Shown: positions 32,822 through 42,941 of the stretch, piece by piece
Numbering within the stretch: position 1 is the first letter of the stretch
Layout of the letters: each line of letters starts with the position of its first letter
Source of the DNA: Alteromonadaceae bacterium Bs31
GTDB taxonomy: Bacteria; Pseudomonadota; Gammaproteobacteria; Pseudomonadales; Cellvibrionaceae
Assembly: GCA_900177435.1 (NCBI GenBank)
Contig: FXAI01000003.1
Location: forward strand, 379,254 to 443,253
DNA: 64,000 bases
Direction: 5' to 3'
Position numbers and translations under genes: made by a program
Notes under the pieces: generated by a model
Seen by the model: only the letters and a program-made list of their open reading frames with translations
Databases searched by the model: none
What the model was told of the DNA's origin: nothing

Positions 32822-35005
32822 TTACCAGCTATTTTCCAGAATGCTCCATTTGCGCTGATCAAAGCCTTGCCATTCTCCCCAGCCAGCTTCGTTGCTGACA
32901 GGGTCATAGGCATGATTGTACAGGCCGCCTGTGTCACCGGACTCCGGGTTAATTGACCAGTAGCAACTTTGTATATTTTCCTGCCTGATGTAGCTGGAGA
33001 AAGCGTTTTGCCATTGGAGGTCAACTACACCTGCTTCAATATGTGACCAACGATTTTGGTCGCGAACGGTCGCTTTATTTGGCCAGTCGATATTACCGCC
33101 CCATTCACCCACAACAACCGCATAGTTCAGATCTCGTAAATATCCAAAGTGTTCTTCCCAGCCTTCTTTCAAGAGCTGAGCGTCGATCACGATATCGCAG
33201 TTATTATCGCCAGCTTCATCGCCTTCCAAGTCTGCACAGCCGGGATCGTTTTGATCCATGAACATTCTCTGCACGAAAACAGACGGTCCATAAGTATGTG
33301 GAGAAAACACCAAACGGTTCTTGGGAATATTGGGTGGATTCGCACCTGCTTCAAACAGGTTTTCTCCCCAGTTTGGATTACTGAATTCTTCACCGTGAGG
33401 CGTGTCGTTTACGGTGTCTGGGCTGCCGTCTTGATTACCGTGAGATGAGGAAACCCCTTCTACGAAGATTAAAACGTCTGCGTTTACTTCGTTAATGGCT
33501 TGATAGGCACTTTCAGCCAGTGAGCTCCATTCATCCCAGGAGTAATCCCATGGCTCGTTAAAGATATCGATACCCATGATGTTGTCGACCCCAAGCTGAT
33601 CTGCCAGGCCCGCTAATTCACGTAAATTGTTCAGCCATTTTCCCTGATCATAGGGGTGAGTTGTTTGTACCGAGCCGGGATTGCCAGAGGCCGCGCAAGA
33701 GTAATTCTCTCTTGGGAAGTCGTAATCCTCTCGGTCTTTGTCTACAAAGGGTGGTCTTGCATCCAGGCGTCCAGCACGCCAACCGATGTAGTTTGAACAT
33801 GAGTGGATATCCAGCAAAACTTCGATATTGTTTTCATCCGCCTGAACAATGAACTCCTCCATGGCCAGCCGTGCATTTGCTACGCGAACATCCGCATGGT
33901 TTTTAAGGTGGGGTGCCCGGCCTTGAGGATTGTTTGGATCGAGGGTTTGTGGCGCGATGGGGAAGCGCACAACGGTGATCCCTTTGTCATTTAGGTCGTC
34001 CATCGTATCCTGAATGGTTCGGCCAGTTCCTGAGTTGCCATTGGCCCAGAAAGTATTACCCATGTAGAGCTCCATAGGCGCGCCACTGGGGTTGGTAGGA
34101 TCACTGGAGGGTTCATGCCTGCCTTCCAGACCAAACCAGGAGCCGCAGCGGACAGGGAATAGCTGACCGTTCTTGGTGATATTGCCAGATTCGTCAACAC
34201 GGAACCTTCCACTTCCGGAGGTAGAAGAGCTGGAGCTGCTCGAACTCGATGAGCTGGTAGAACTTGAAGAGCTGGAAGTCGAGCTACTAGAGCTGGAGGA
34301 GCTTGATGAACTGGAAGACGAGCTACTAGAGCTGGATGAAGAGCTGCCACACTCTACACCACCACCGCTTGTTGGCGATTGATCATTGCGACAGGTTTGT
34401 TCGCCGATACAGCTTGAACCATTTTCATTGCCCCAACCACTATCCTTGTTTTCGCATAGCGGGAACAGGGTATGGCCCCACCAGTTGCACACGCAAACAC
34501 TGCCACCCGAAGAGCTGGAGGATGAACTGCTTGAAGAGCTTGTTGAGCCTGAAGAGCTGCTCGAACTCGATGAGCTGCTTGAACTTGAAGAGCTGCTTGA
34601 ACTTGAAGAGCTGCTCGAGCTTGACGATGTGCCCTCGCCAATACAAATGGGCTTGTTGAGATCGCCATCAGAATCACCCTGGAAGCCAACACTGGTAGAG
34701 TCTCCAGAACCCAGATTACTGTTCCAGCTAATATTACTCGCCGTTACCGTATTTCCACTGCCACCTCTATCAAAATTCCAGTGGTTTGTTACATTTGGTG
34801 CTTCATCGAAAACGATTCTCACTGTCCATCCGCTGACTGCACCGGGGCCTGAATTTTCGATACGCACATCTGCCTGATAACCGCTGCCCCAGGTGTTCCA
34901 GTTGGAGATGCTGCAGCTAATCTCCGCCAGTACTGCTGGGGAAAGTAGCATTGAGAGTAGCGCAAGTAGGAAAACTATCGGTTTGAAATGTTTGTTGTTT
35001 TTCAT
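32822..35005 (-). CDS. Secreted modular GH5 cellulase (CBM2-CBM10-GH5)
   Basis: This is a 727-residue secreted enzyme. A signal peptide ends at about Ala27, followed by a CBM2 (Cys31-Cys121), a polyserine linker, a CBM10 from Cys171 (VCNWWGH, DSGWGNENGSSCIG), two more polyserine stretches and the GH5 domain (about 265-727). The acid/base is Glu484 in DIFNEPWDY and the nucleophile Glu634 in VVVGEWGG. RCGSWFGLEGRHEP marks the same GH5 subfamily as the C-terminal domain of the 1295-residue enzyme. It should hydrolyse cellulose or a related beta-1,4-glucan; the exact specificity is not proven. It has its own terminator and a 750-bp upstream region. Confidence 0.93.
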   Translation of the reverse strand: MKNNKHFKPIVFLLALLSMLLSPAVLAEISCSISNWNTWGSGYQADVRIENSGPGAVSGWTVRIVFDEAPNVTNHWNFDRGGSGNTVTASNISWNSNLGSGDSTSVGFQGDSDGDLNKPICIGEGTSSSSSSSSSSSSSSSSSSSSSSSSSSGSTSSSSSSSSSSSGGSVCVCNWWGHTLFPLCENKDSGWGNENGSSCIGEQTCRNDQSPTSGGGVECGSSSSSSSSSSSSSSSSSSSSSSTSSSSSSTSSSSSSSSSSSTSGSGRFRVDESGNITKNGQLFPVRCGSWFGLEGRHEPSSDPTNPSGAPMELYMGNTFWANGNSGTGRTIQDTMDDLNDKGITVVRFPIAPQTLDPNNPQGRAPHLKNHADVRVANARLAMEEFIVQADENNIEVLLDIHSCSNYIGWRAGRLDARPPFVDKDREDYDFPRENYSCAASGNPGSVQTTHPYDQGKWLNNLRELAGLADQLGVDNIMGIDIFNEPWDYSWDEWSSLAESAYQAINEVNADVLIFVEGVSSSHGNQDGSPDTVNDTPHGEEFSNPNWGENLFEAGANPPNIPKNRLVFSPHTYGPSVFVQRMFMDQNDPGCADLEGDEAGDNNCDIVIDAQLLKEGWEEHFGYLRDLNYAVVVGEWGGNIDWPNKATVRDQNRWSHIEAGVVDLQWQNAFSSYIRQENIQSCYWSINPESGDTGGLYNHAYDPVSNEAGWGEWQGFDQRKWSILENSW

Positions 35006-35758
35006 TGTTATCCTCTGATTTTTCGAATTATTAAAAGACGACTTTTACAACACACCACTAACCGGTTGTTGCCTTCGTAGATCGGTATCAATAAAACGTT
35101 ATTTGAAAACCAGTGGGTAGCTGGCCGATTGGACTTCAGAAGTTAAGGGAACGGAAAAGAATAGTTGTCAAATCGAGGTTCCCTGTCTGTCGGGCAGAGT
35201 AAATCGCTTTAGCGAGTGCTCTACTCGAGCTAAAAAATCTTTGTAAGATTTTCTGTTATTTTTACAACCGGATAATACTAAAAGCGTTTGCTGCTCGTTT
35301 GCGCGCTGGACATCCATGCGTGGACACGGCTATCTATTCCTCAAGGTCTAGGCTCAGAAAAGATGAGCCTCGCTCATTCGCAAGATGGGAAGGGCGCATT
35401 GGGCTATGGAATGGCCTTTTATCATATTTTATTTTTATATCACCTGAACGTTTACTGCGCGCTCATACTAGCCATTTTTCACAAGGTAAATATTATTTGG
35501 AGTGCCAAAATATCGTGTCGTAGCGGTTTTTCTCGATTGTGTGAGAGCAGGCAATATTTCTAATGAAAATTAAAAATAATGGAGGCTATTTATATTCGCG
35601 TTTTGTAGGGGTATGAGGTGTGCTGATTTAACGGAGAGAAAGACGAGGCTATTGAAAAACCGCAGGCGTAAAAAAACCCGAGGTAGGGGATAGGTAACCT
35701 CGGGTTTTTCTTAAAGAGGGCTAAAGTCTATTTAGCCCATATGCATGAGTCTAATCAC
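35006..35758. other. Upstream region of the 727-residue cellulase gene
   Basis: This 753-bp stretch has no credible gene; short open frames on the plus strand look random. It contains the cellulase promoter near 35006-35280, including an AACCGGTT palindrome near 35062, and the terminator of the next gene at 35674. Confidence 0.5.
35674..35713 (-). terminator. Terminator of the 1295-residue cellulase gene
   Basis: AAACCCGAGGT and ACCTCGGGTTTTT form a strong stem with T-rich tails on both strands, 45-85 bp beyond the stop at 35759. The same block was copied to 15570-15748. Confidence 0.9.
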
Positions 35759-38700
35759 TTAGTCCCATAGGCGGAACAACATATTCCACTTAGTCTCATT
35801 GGGTGTAGTCCATACACCCCAGTCAGTGGTGTTGCTGATTGGATCGTAAGAGCTGTTGTACAAGCCACCCGTGTCGCCAGACTCCGGGTTTATTGACCAG
35901 TAACAGGCTTCAATATTTTTCTCGTCCATGTAATCAACAAAGGCGTTCTGCCATTGTTCATCAACATTGTCGGTGATGTGGCCCCAGCGATTGATGTCAC
36001 GCACACTTGAACCATTTGGCCAATCCAGATGACCACCAAACTCACCCACAACCACGGCATAACCCATATCGCGCAGGTAACCGAAGTGCTCTTCCCAACC
36101 TGGGCGAAGCAGCTCTGGGTTAATTACGATATTACAATCGTTATCGCCAGCTTCATCACCTTCCATGCCTTCACACTCAGGCTGGGCGGGGTCCATGAAC
36201 ATACGCTGTACGAATACGGAGGGGCCGTAGGTGTGCGGAGACCAAACCAACTGAGACTTGGGAATGTCTGGCATGGCGTCACGGGCTGGGTAGAGGTTCT
36301 CACCCCAGTTCGGGTTAGAGAACTCATCACCGTGCTCGACGGGGTCTTTACTATCTGGGCTTCCGTCCTGAGCGTTGGCATTGGCGGAAATACCTTGCAC
36401 GAACAACAACAGGTTGGGGTTAACTTCGTTGATAGCCTCGTAAGCGTCTTCTACGTGGGTTTTCCATTCTTCCCAGGTGTAATCGAAGGGCTCGTTGAAG
36501 ATATCGATACCGATAATGTTGTCCACACCCAATTGATCCGCTAAACCAGCAACTTCACGCAGGTCGTTCAACCACATCTGCTTGTCGTAGGCTTGAACGT
36601 TGGTGACGCTGTCTGGGTTGCCGCTTGCAGCACAAGACCAATCTTCACGATAGAAGTCGTAACTGTCGCGATCACCATCCGCATAAGGAGGACGGGCATC
36701 GAAACGACCTGCACGCCAGCCCACGTAGTTGGAGCAGGAGTGGATATCCAGCATAACTTCCAGACCGTTTTCGTCCGCTTGAACGATGAAGTCTTCCATT
36801 GCCTGACGCGCATTATCTTGACGCAGAGGCTCGAAATTCTTCAGGTTGGAACCCCTACCCTGCGGATCGTTTGGATCGAGGGTTTGAGGAACAATGGGGA
36901 AGCGAATGACGTTGATACCACGCTCGGTAATCTCATCCATCGTTTGCTGGATGGTGCGATCGTGGTTGTTCGCCCAGAAGGTGTTACCAATGTAGAGCTC
37001 CATAGGTGCGCCGCCGGGGTTGGCCTGATCATCTGAAGGCTCATGACGACCTTCCAAACCGAACCAGCTACCACAATGTACGGGGAATACTTCGCCGTTT
37101 TTGGTAATTTGACCGCTGTCGTTTACTCGAAACACAACGCTACCACCGGAGGTGCTGGAACTACTGGAGCTACTGGAGCTTGAAGAACTGCTGGTACTGG
37201 AGCTGTTGGAAGAAGAGCTGGAACTGGAAGAGCTGCTTGAACTGCCCGTGCCACTACAACTGCTCACCAAGGTCCAGGAGGCATCGCTGCCAGGTACGGT
37301 GTTGGTGTACCAATTAGCCTGATAAAGGTTCGACTGATAAACCATTTGATCACCGGCATTAGCGTGATTGAAGTCACCACCGGCCCAGTCTTTGGCGGTC
37401 CAGTTGGGGTACTCGTTCACTCCAATACAAACACTACCGCTGGAACCACTGGAGCTTGAAGAACTGCTGCTCGAAGAAGAACTACTGCTGGAGCTCGATG
37501 AACTGGTACTGCTAGTACTTGAGCTAGAGCTGGAAGAACTACTGCTTGAACTGGATGAACTCGAACTTGAAGAACTGCTGCTTGAGCTGGATGAGCTCGA
37601 GCTGGAACTGCCGCCATCGCCCGAAATACTGCCTGCTGCGGGCGTCAAGCTCACACTATCCAACTGAGCACCATCTTCCCGGCGCAGGATATACAAGCTA
37701 TGGGAGCCTGCAGAAACATTCGAGAAGGTGGAGGGTGATAAAGTCTCCCAACCCGAAGTGGCACTATTGTTCTGCGTATTCCAGGAGCCGGAATCCAGTT
37801 TGTAGTAGAAAGAATCGTTATTGCCATCGGGCATACTCACCCGAATTTGAAAGGCGAGATCAGTGGCTTGAGACAGTGCGAAATCAATCTGTACCTGGCC
37901 AGCAAGGTTGTCGGAAGGCGACGATATGATTTGGTTGCCATTATTCGGCCACACCACATACTCACCACCGGAAGCTCCGCCATCGCTCTGTACTGTCAAT
38001 GGAGAAAAGCTGCTCTGCCCGGCGAGGCTTTCCAGCTCAACATTTAGGCTGCTTCCGCCGCCGGTTGAGGATGAGGAACTGCTGCTCGAACTTGAAGAAG
38101 AGCTACTGCTGGAAGAGCTCGAACTGGACGAAGAGCTGGAACTGCTGCTGGAGCTGGAAGAGCCTGTTTGTGTACCTGTAACTTGCAGATAATCAATATT
38201 CCCCAAGCCGGAGCCGTTAGTTGCTTCCAGGCGAATGCTGTGTGAACCGGCACCAAGCGCGACACTCACTGCAGCAGATTCTCCCCAGCTGGTCCAGGAA
38301 CCGGTACCGGGAAAGCTAACGGAGGAAGCAACAGTATTGCCGTCGACAATCAATCTGGCTGAACGGTTAACACTGCTGCCGTTGGCATAGCGCCAGGATA
38401 GCTGATAATTACCCGCCAAATTCACTGACCAGTTAACACCATTACCGCTGGCATTATCTGTATTGGCGAAGCCGCTACCTGTAAAACCACCATTGTTGTT
38501 GTCAACAGAACCATCAACACCCACGAAGCCGGACTCACCTTCCTGAATAATCAGGGAGATGTCACCGCCAGAACTGGATGAGCTGGAGCTGGATGACGAA
38601 CTAGAACTGCTGGAAGAGCTGGAGCTCGAACTGGAAGAGGAGCTGGAGGAGGACGAGCTGGAACCACCAATGGTCGTACCCCAGTTCTTAACAATATCCT

Positions 38701-39646
38701 TCACAAAGCGGCCGGAATCAGTGAGGTCAGACTCGCTCCAGTTGCCAAAGGGGCTGGCGCCAGGGCGCATAATAGACGACCCTTCTTCCTTGTCACTCAC
38801 CGTCCAGTTGAGGTGAGATATTTTCTTCTCTTTCAACCAAGCCATCCACTGATTAGTTTCGCCCACAGCAACAGCGCCATCACCGTCAGCATTCACGGCA
38901 CCCCACTCGGTTACCATCAGTGCAATACCGTTATTAAGTGCTGTGTTTGCTTTGTCGCGCAACCACTGGCCATGAGTACCGGCATAGAAATGCAAAGTGT
39001 AGGCAATATTGCTATAGCCTCGAATGGGGTCTCGCGAAGCGGCATCCACATCTTGAGACCAGGAAGGCGTACCCACAATAATCAAGTTATCCTGATCTAT
39101 TGCGCGAATCGCTGCGATTACGGCTTCAGCGTAAGGCTTAATAACACCGCTCCAGCTGACCTGCAGCGGTTCATTGTAAATCTCATAAATAACGTTGTTA
39201 TACGAACCGTATTTGCTTGCCATTTCCTGGAAAAAAGCGATAGCCAAAGCCTGCTTGTCTTCAGCGTGGTGGCTGTGGAAATCGATAATGACGTATAGAT
39301 CGTTATCAATTGCCGCCTCTACCAGAGTTTCAACACGCGCCTGGTTACCACTGGGGTCTTCTTCATAACTGCCTTCTTCGTCGGCGCCCATAGCAGCGCG
39401 AACAATCGTGGTGTTCCAGTCGTTTTTAAGCCAGCGAACCAGCTCGGCGTTGTACTTGTCTTCCTGTAGCCAGCCGGTGTTACTCCAGAACCAGCTGTTA
39501 CCGGCAAAGCTCTTCGCCTCACCGCCACTGAGGATCTGGTTACCACTGACGCTAAGCGGCGGAACATCGGCCTGAGCATTAAAAGTAAGGCAGGAAAAAG
39601 CGCAGAGAGCTGCACCCAACATACCCTTGGGGGAAAGAATGTTCAT
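35759..39646 (-). CDS. Double-GH5 multimodular cellulase (GH5_2-CBM6-like-CBM-CBM5-GH5)
   Basis: This is a 1295-residue secreted enzyme with two different GH5 domains. The signal ends near Ala26. The first GH5 (27-325, GH5_2 type) has acid/base Glu159 (IYEIYNEP) and nucleophile Glu247 (MVTEWGA). After polyserine comes a CBM6-like domain (about 363-488), polyserine, an unassigned beta-rich module (about 533-672), polyserine, a CBM5 (Cys740-Cys797), polyserine and a second GH5 (about 837-1295) with Glu1052 (DIFNEPFDY) and Glu1202 (VVVGEFGG). The two ends may act in endo and processive modes, as inferred. The N-terminal domain is close to that of the 41860 gene and the C-terminal one to the 35005 gene. 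Ribosome site: AGAAGGTAACAACC before the ATG. Confidence 0.93.
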   Translation of the reverse strand: MNILSPKGMLGAALCAFSCLTFNAQADVPPLSVSGNQILSGGEAKSFAGNSWFWSNTGWLQEDKYNAELVRWLKNDWNTTIVRAAMGADEEGSYEEDPSGNQARVETLVEAAIDNDLYVIIDFHSHHAEDKQALAIAFFQEMASKYGSYNNVIYEIYNEPLQVSWSGVIKPYAEAVIAAIRAIDQDNLIIVGTPSWSQDVDAASRDPIRGYSNIAYTLHFYAGTHGQWLRDKANTALNNGIALMVTEWGAVNADGDGAVAVGETNQWMAWLKEKKISHLNWTVSDKEEGSSIMRPGASPFGNWSESDLTDSGRFVKDIVKNWGTTIGGSSSSSSSSSSSSSSSSSSSSSSSSSSSSSSSGGDISLIIQEGESGFVGVDGSVDNNNGGFTGSGFANTDNASGNGVNWSVNLAGNYQLSWRYANGSSVNRSARLIVDGNTVASSVSFPGTGSWTSWGESAAVSVALGAGSHSIRLEATNGSGLGNIDYLQVTGTQTGSSSSSSSSSSSSSSSSSSSSSSSSSSSSSSSSTGGGSSLNVELESLAGQSSFSPLTVQSDGGASGGEYVVWPNNGNQIISSPSDNLAGQVQIDFALSQATDLAFQIRVSMPDGNNDSFYYKLDSGSWNTQNNSATSGWETLSPSTFSNVSAGSHSLYILRREDGAQLDSVSLTPAAGSISGDGGSSSSSSSSSSSSSSSSSSSSSSSSSSSSSSSTSSTSSSSSSSSSSSSSSSSSSSGSSGSVCIGVNEYPNWTAKDWAGGDFNHANAGDQMVYQSNLYQANWYTNTVPGSDASWTLVSSCSGTGSSSSSSSSSSSSNSSSTSSSSSSSSSSSSSTSGGSVVFRVNDSGQITKNGEVFPVHCGSWFGLEGRHEPSDDQANPGGAPMELYIGNTFWANNHDRTIQQTMDEITERGINVIRFPIVPQTLDPNDPQGRGSNLKNFEPLRQDNARQAMEDFIVQADENGLEVMLDIHSCSNYVGWRAGRFDARPPYADGDRDSYDFYREDWSCAASGNPDSVTNVQAYDKQMWLNDLREVAGLADQLGVDNIIGIDIFNEPFDYTWEEWKTHVEDAYEAINEVNPNLLLFVQGISANANAQDGSPDSKDPVEHGDEFSNPNWGENLYPARDAMPDIPKSQLVWSPHTYGPSVFVQRMFMDPAQPECEGMEGDEAGDNDCNIVINPELLRPGWEEHFGYLRDMGYAVVVGEFGGHLDWPNGSSVRDINRWGHITDNVDEQWQNAFVDYMDEKNIEACYWSINPESGDTGGLYNSSYDPISNTTDWGVWTTPNETKWNMLFRLWD

Positions 39647-40117
39647 GGTTGTTACCTTCTAGATAGTAAAATTATTATTTGAATTATTAGTGCTTAATTA
39701 TTGTTATATAGAAGTGTCGACCGGTTAGCGTAGAAGCAAAAAACCCATGACTACTGACACAATAGCTGCACCAGTGTACTAAAAAACAAGAGCAAGCAAA
39801 GCCACAGCGTCCAAAAAACAGTCAAAACCATACGAAGGTAAATTTTATAGGCGCTTTTACGCATACCCAGGTCGTGTTTATTAGGAAAATAGTCTTAATT
39901 TTTAGAGTGCACCCACAAAAACACTTGTTTTATCTAAGGTCTATCGGTGCTTCAGCCATGCTGCTGGCCCCCAGGTATTAGGGTTTCAGCATCAAACTAT
40001 TTTTATTAAATAACCCTGCAGTTATAGGGAATTAAACAGAATATAGGGTTTTTATCCTTTATTTTTTGCAAAAAAAACCGCGGAGTTTTTCCGCGGTTTT
40101 TTAACAAAAGCTAACTC
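39647..40117. promoter_or_regulatory. Upstream region of the 1295-residue cellulase gene with conserved block
   Basis: No gene is present. The block 39771-39840 (containing AGTGTACTAAAAAA and TACGAAGGT) is about 70% identical by eye to 41964-42033, upstream of the paralogous cellulase gene. It lies about 125 bp from the start codon and probably contains a shared promoter or operator. Confidence 0.6.
40075..40099 (-). terminator. Terminator of the 580-residue cellulase gene
   Basis: AAACCGCGGA and TCCGCGGTTT form a 10-bp stem around GTTTT with T runs on both sides, about 20 bp beyond the stop codon at 40118. Confidence 0.92.
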
Positions 40118-41860
40118 TTACTGCACACTACAACTCGGTGTGGCGAGGCTGCCATCAGATTCACCCTGCATGCCAAAGCTGGTGGACTGGCCCGGGTTTA
40201 GCGTGCCATTCCAACTGATATTGCTGGCAGTAATAGTGTCACCAGATTCAGAAACATCGGCATTCCAACTGTTGGTCAAGCGCGGAGCTTCGCCAAAATC
40301 AAGCACAATGGTCCAGCCCGAAACGGCCGCACTACCCGAATTTTCCACCTCTACATCCAACTGATAGCCACTGCCCCACTGATTGAGGTTACTGACAACA
40401 CAACTTACCCCGCCAGTATTTCCACCCGAGGAAGAGCTGGAACTGGATGAAGAAGAACTTGAACTTGAAGAGCTTGAACTACTGCTGGACGAACTGCTAC
40501 TGGAAGAACCGCCGCTAGATGAAGACGAGCTCGAACTACTGGACGATGAAGAGCTCGAACTGCTTGATGAGCTGGAAGAACTGCTACTGGAACTGGAGGA
40601 CGAAGAGCTATTGTCACACTCTACACCACCGCCACCAGACGGAGACTGGTCATTACGACAACTAAGCTCCCCTATACAGGAAGCCCCATTCTCATTGCCC
40701 CAGCCACTGTCCTGATTTTCACAAATAGCGAAAACACTATGTCCCCACCAGTTACACACGCAAGCACCACCGGTGCCGCCGCTGCTGGAAGAGCTTGAAC
40801 TGGAAGAAGAGCTGCTGCTGGACGACGACGTGCTGCTTGAACTCGAAGACGAAGAGCTGGAACTGCTGGAAGTACTGGAACCACCAATAGTCGTGCCCCA
40901 GTTCTTTACTTTTTCTCTCACATAGCGGCCCGAGTCGGTAAGGTCTGAATCGCTCCAGTTTCCGAAGGGGCTGGCGCCAGGTCGCATCACCGAAGAGCCT
41001 TCATCCTTGTCACTCACTGCCCAGTTAAGGTGGGAAACATTATTTTGTTTCAGCCATGCCATCCACTGGTCAGCTTCCCAGATCGCCACCGCACCATCAC
41101 CGTCGGCATTAACTGCACCCCACTCTGTTACCATCAAGGCAATACCGTTGTTCATGGCGGTATTGGCTTTGTCTCGCAACCACTGGCCGTGGGTTCCGGC
41201 ATAAAAGTGCAGGGTGTATGCAATATTGCTGAACTCTGTAATAGGGTTATAGGAGGCCGCATCTACGTCCTGAGACCAGTTCGGTGTTCCCACAATAATC
41301 AGGTTGTCCGGATCAATTGCGCGAATTGCTGCAATCACGTCCACCGCATACGAACGAATACCGCCCCAACTAATTTGCACCGGTTCGTTGTAGATCTCAT
41401 AAATAACGTTGTTGTGCGCACCGTATTTGCTTGCCATTTCTTCAAAAAAATCAATGGCCAGCGCCTTCTTTTGCTGCGCGTAGTGGCTGTGAAAATCAAT
41501 AATTACGTAGAGGTCATTATCAATTGCCGCCTCCACCAGAGTTTCTACGCGGGCCTGGTTGCCGTCTGGGTCTTCCTCGTAGCTGCCATCTTCATCGGCA
41601 CCCATTGCGGCGCGAACTATGGTGGCGTTCCAGTCGTTTTTGAACCAGCGAACCAGCTCAGCATTGTACTTGTCTTCCTGAGCCCAGCCTGTATTACTCC
41701 AAAACCAGCTATTACCGGCGAAGCTCTTTGCTTCGCCACCACTAAGAATCTGGTTTCCAGAAACCGTTAAAGGGGGTACATCTGCCTGTGTATTCAAGCT
41801 CAGGCAGGCAAGCGCGCATAGCGTAGCGCCCAAAATACCTTTGGGGGAAATTAAACTCAT
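40118..41860 (-). CDS. Secreted modular GH5_2 cellulase (GH5-CBM10-CBM2)
   Basis: This 580-residue secreted enzyme uses the ATG at 41860, whose spacing from AGGT matches the start of its paralogue; an ATG at 41866 is two codons upstream. The signal ends at Ala26. The GH5_2 domain (27-325) has Glu159 (IYEIYNEP) and Glu246 (MVTEWGA). Polyserine leads to a CBM10 from Cys367 (VCNWWGH, DSGWGNENGASCIG), then a long polyserine stretch and a C-terminal CBM2 (Cys487-Cys577). It should be an endo- or processive beta-1,4-glucanase. The order is the reverse of the CBM2-CBM10-GH5 gene at 32822, and the catalytic domain is nearly the same as the first domain of the 1295-residue enzyme. Confidence 0.94.
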   Translation of the reverse strand: MSLISPKGILGATLCALACLSLNTQADVPPLTVSGNQILSGGEAKSFAGNSWFWSNTGWAQEDKYNAELVRWFKNDWNATIVRAAMGADEDGSYEEDPDGNQARVETLVEAAIDNDLYVIIDFHSHYAQQKKALAIDFFEEMASKYGAHNNVIYEIYNEPVQISWGGIRSYAVDVIAAIRAIDPDNLIIVGTPNWSQDVDAASYNPITEFSNIAYTLHFYAGTHGQWLRDKANTAMNNGIALMVTEWGAVNADGDGAVAIWEADQWMAWLKQNNVSHLNWAVSDKDEGSSVMRPGASPFGNWSDSDLTDSGRYVREKVKNWGTTIGGSSTSSSSSSSSSSSSSTSSSSSSSSSSSSSSSSGGTGGACVCNWWGHSVFAICENQDSGWGNENGASCIGELSCRNDQSPSGGGGVECDNSSSSSSSSSSSSSSSSSSSSSSSSSSSSSSSSGGSSSSSSSSSSSSSSSSSSSSSSSSSSSGGNTGGVSCVVSNLNQWGSGYQLDVEVENSGSAAVSGWTIVLDFGEAPRLTNSWNADVSESGDTITASNISWNGTLNPGQSTSFGMQGESDGSLATPSCSVQ

Positions 41861-42265
41861 GATCATTACCTGTAGGTTAGAAATTTATTATTTATAGTTA
41901 GTTATTGTCATTAGATGTGCCTGCGTGCAGGTATTTAACTCCCTACACTTGGCGCACTAGGCCACCAAGTGTACTAAAAAAGAACAGCGTGCGAAGCCAA
42001 TACCGCGAAAAAAGTGAAAAAACCTACAAAGGTCAGAGAGAACTGCGTGTAAGAAAAATGCCCACAGGGAAAACCTAAGAAGATAGTGTGAAATAATTCA
42101 CCTGAGATAACCACACATGACACAAGCCGATAGCCTGCGGCCCTGTGAGTATGCGCTTGGACGTGCGGGTATCGCCTCAAGCTGAGTAATAAGCGGGCTA
42201 GGCTAAGGAGTACATTATGTGGTAATAATATTCCTTTGCTAATCGATTAAAAATTATAATTTGTT
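41861..42265. promoter_or_regulatory. Divergent region with conserved cellulase promoter block
   Basis: This 405-bp region has no gene. The segment 41964-42033 (AAGTGTACTAAAAAAG ... CTACAAAGGT) matches the upstream block of the 1295-residue cellulase gene. The rest carries the promoter of the DUF1287 gene. Confidence 0.55.
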
Positions 42266-42865
42266 ATGAAACGCTACTCCTCGGCCCTCTGCGCCCTGCT
42301 TGTTCTCATCACCCAAAACACCTTTGCTCAGCAAACTTTAGTTGATGCGGCCCTGGAACGAACCAAACACAGGGTAACTTACGACGGCACTTATTATGCT
42401 ATCCCCTACCCTAACGGTGATGTACCCAATAACATTGGCGTTTGCACCGATGTCGTTATTCGAAGTTATCGTAAAGTGGGAATCGATTTACAAGAGCGCG
42501 TGCACGAGGATATTCGCCAGCATTTCTCTGCCTACCCATCGCAACGTATTTGGGGCCACACCAAACCGGACAAGAATATTGACCACCGGCGCGTGCCCAA
42601 CCTGCAAACATTTTTTTCCCGCCATGGAAAAAAACTAGCCATTACGGAAAACCCTGAAGATTATAAAGCCGGTGATCTGGTTACCTGGATGCTACCGGGA
42701 AACCTGCCCCATATTGGCATTGTGAGTAACCAGAAAAGTTCAAGCGGCGTTCCGCTTATTGTGCACAATATTGGCAGGGGGCCGAAACTGGAGGACATGC
42801 TTTTTAGCGCAAGCATCGATGGTCACTATCGTTATTTTCCAGCAAGTGCTCAAGAGATGGAGTAG
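42266..42865 (+). CDS. DUF1287 exported protein
   Basis: This 199-residue protein has a signal peptide (MKRYSSALCALLVLITQNTFA). The DUF1287 core is clear: GVCTDVVIRSYRKVGIDLQ, the NIDHRRVPNL block, GDLVTWMLPGNLPHIGIVS and VHNIGRGPKLED. The conserved Cys (GVCTD) and His (LPHIGIVS) are arranged like an NlpC/P60-type thiol hydrolase, so a cell-wall peptidase role is possible but unproven. It is a single gene, divergent from the cellulase. Confidence 0.88.
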   Translation: MKRYSSALCALLVLITQNTFAQQTLVDAALERTKHRVTYDGTYYAIPYPNGDVPNNIGVCTDVVIRSYRKVGIDLQERVHEDIRQHFSAYPSQRIWGHTKPDKNIDHRRVPNLQTFFSRHGKKLAITENPEDYKAGDLVTWMLPGNLPHIGIVSNQKSSSGVPLIVHNIGRGPKLEDMLFSASIDGHYRYFPASAQEME

Positions 42866-42941
42866 CTCCCAAAAAGATTTTCAAGAACTACTCTATTTCT
42901 TTTGACTGCGCCTTAATGTAGCAATGCCAGCAGCCTGCTGC

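Noticed and set aside
35288-35563. 91-residue plus-strand frame in the cellulase upstream region
   Set aside because: No ribosome site, no recognisable domain, and it overlaps another random frame.
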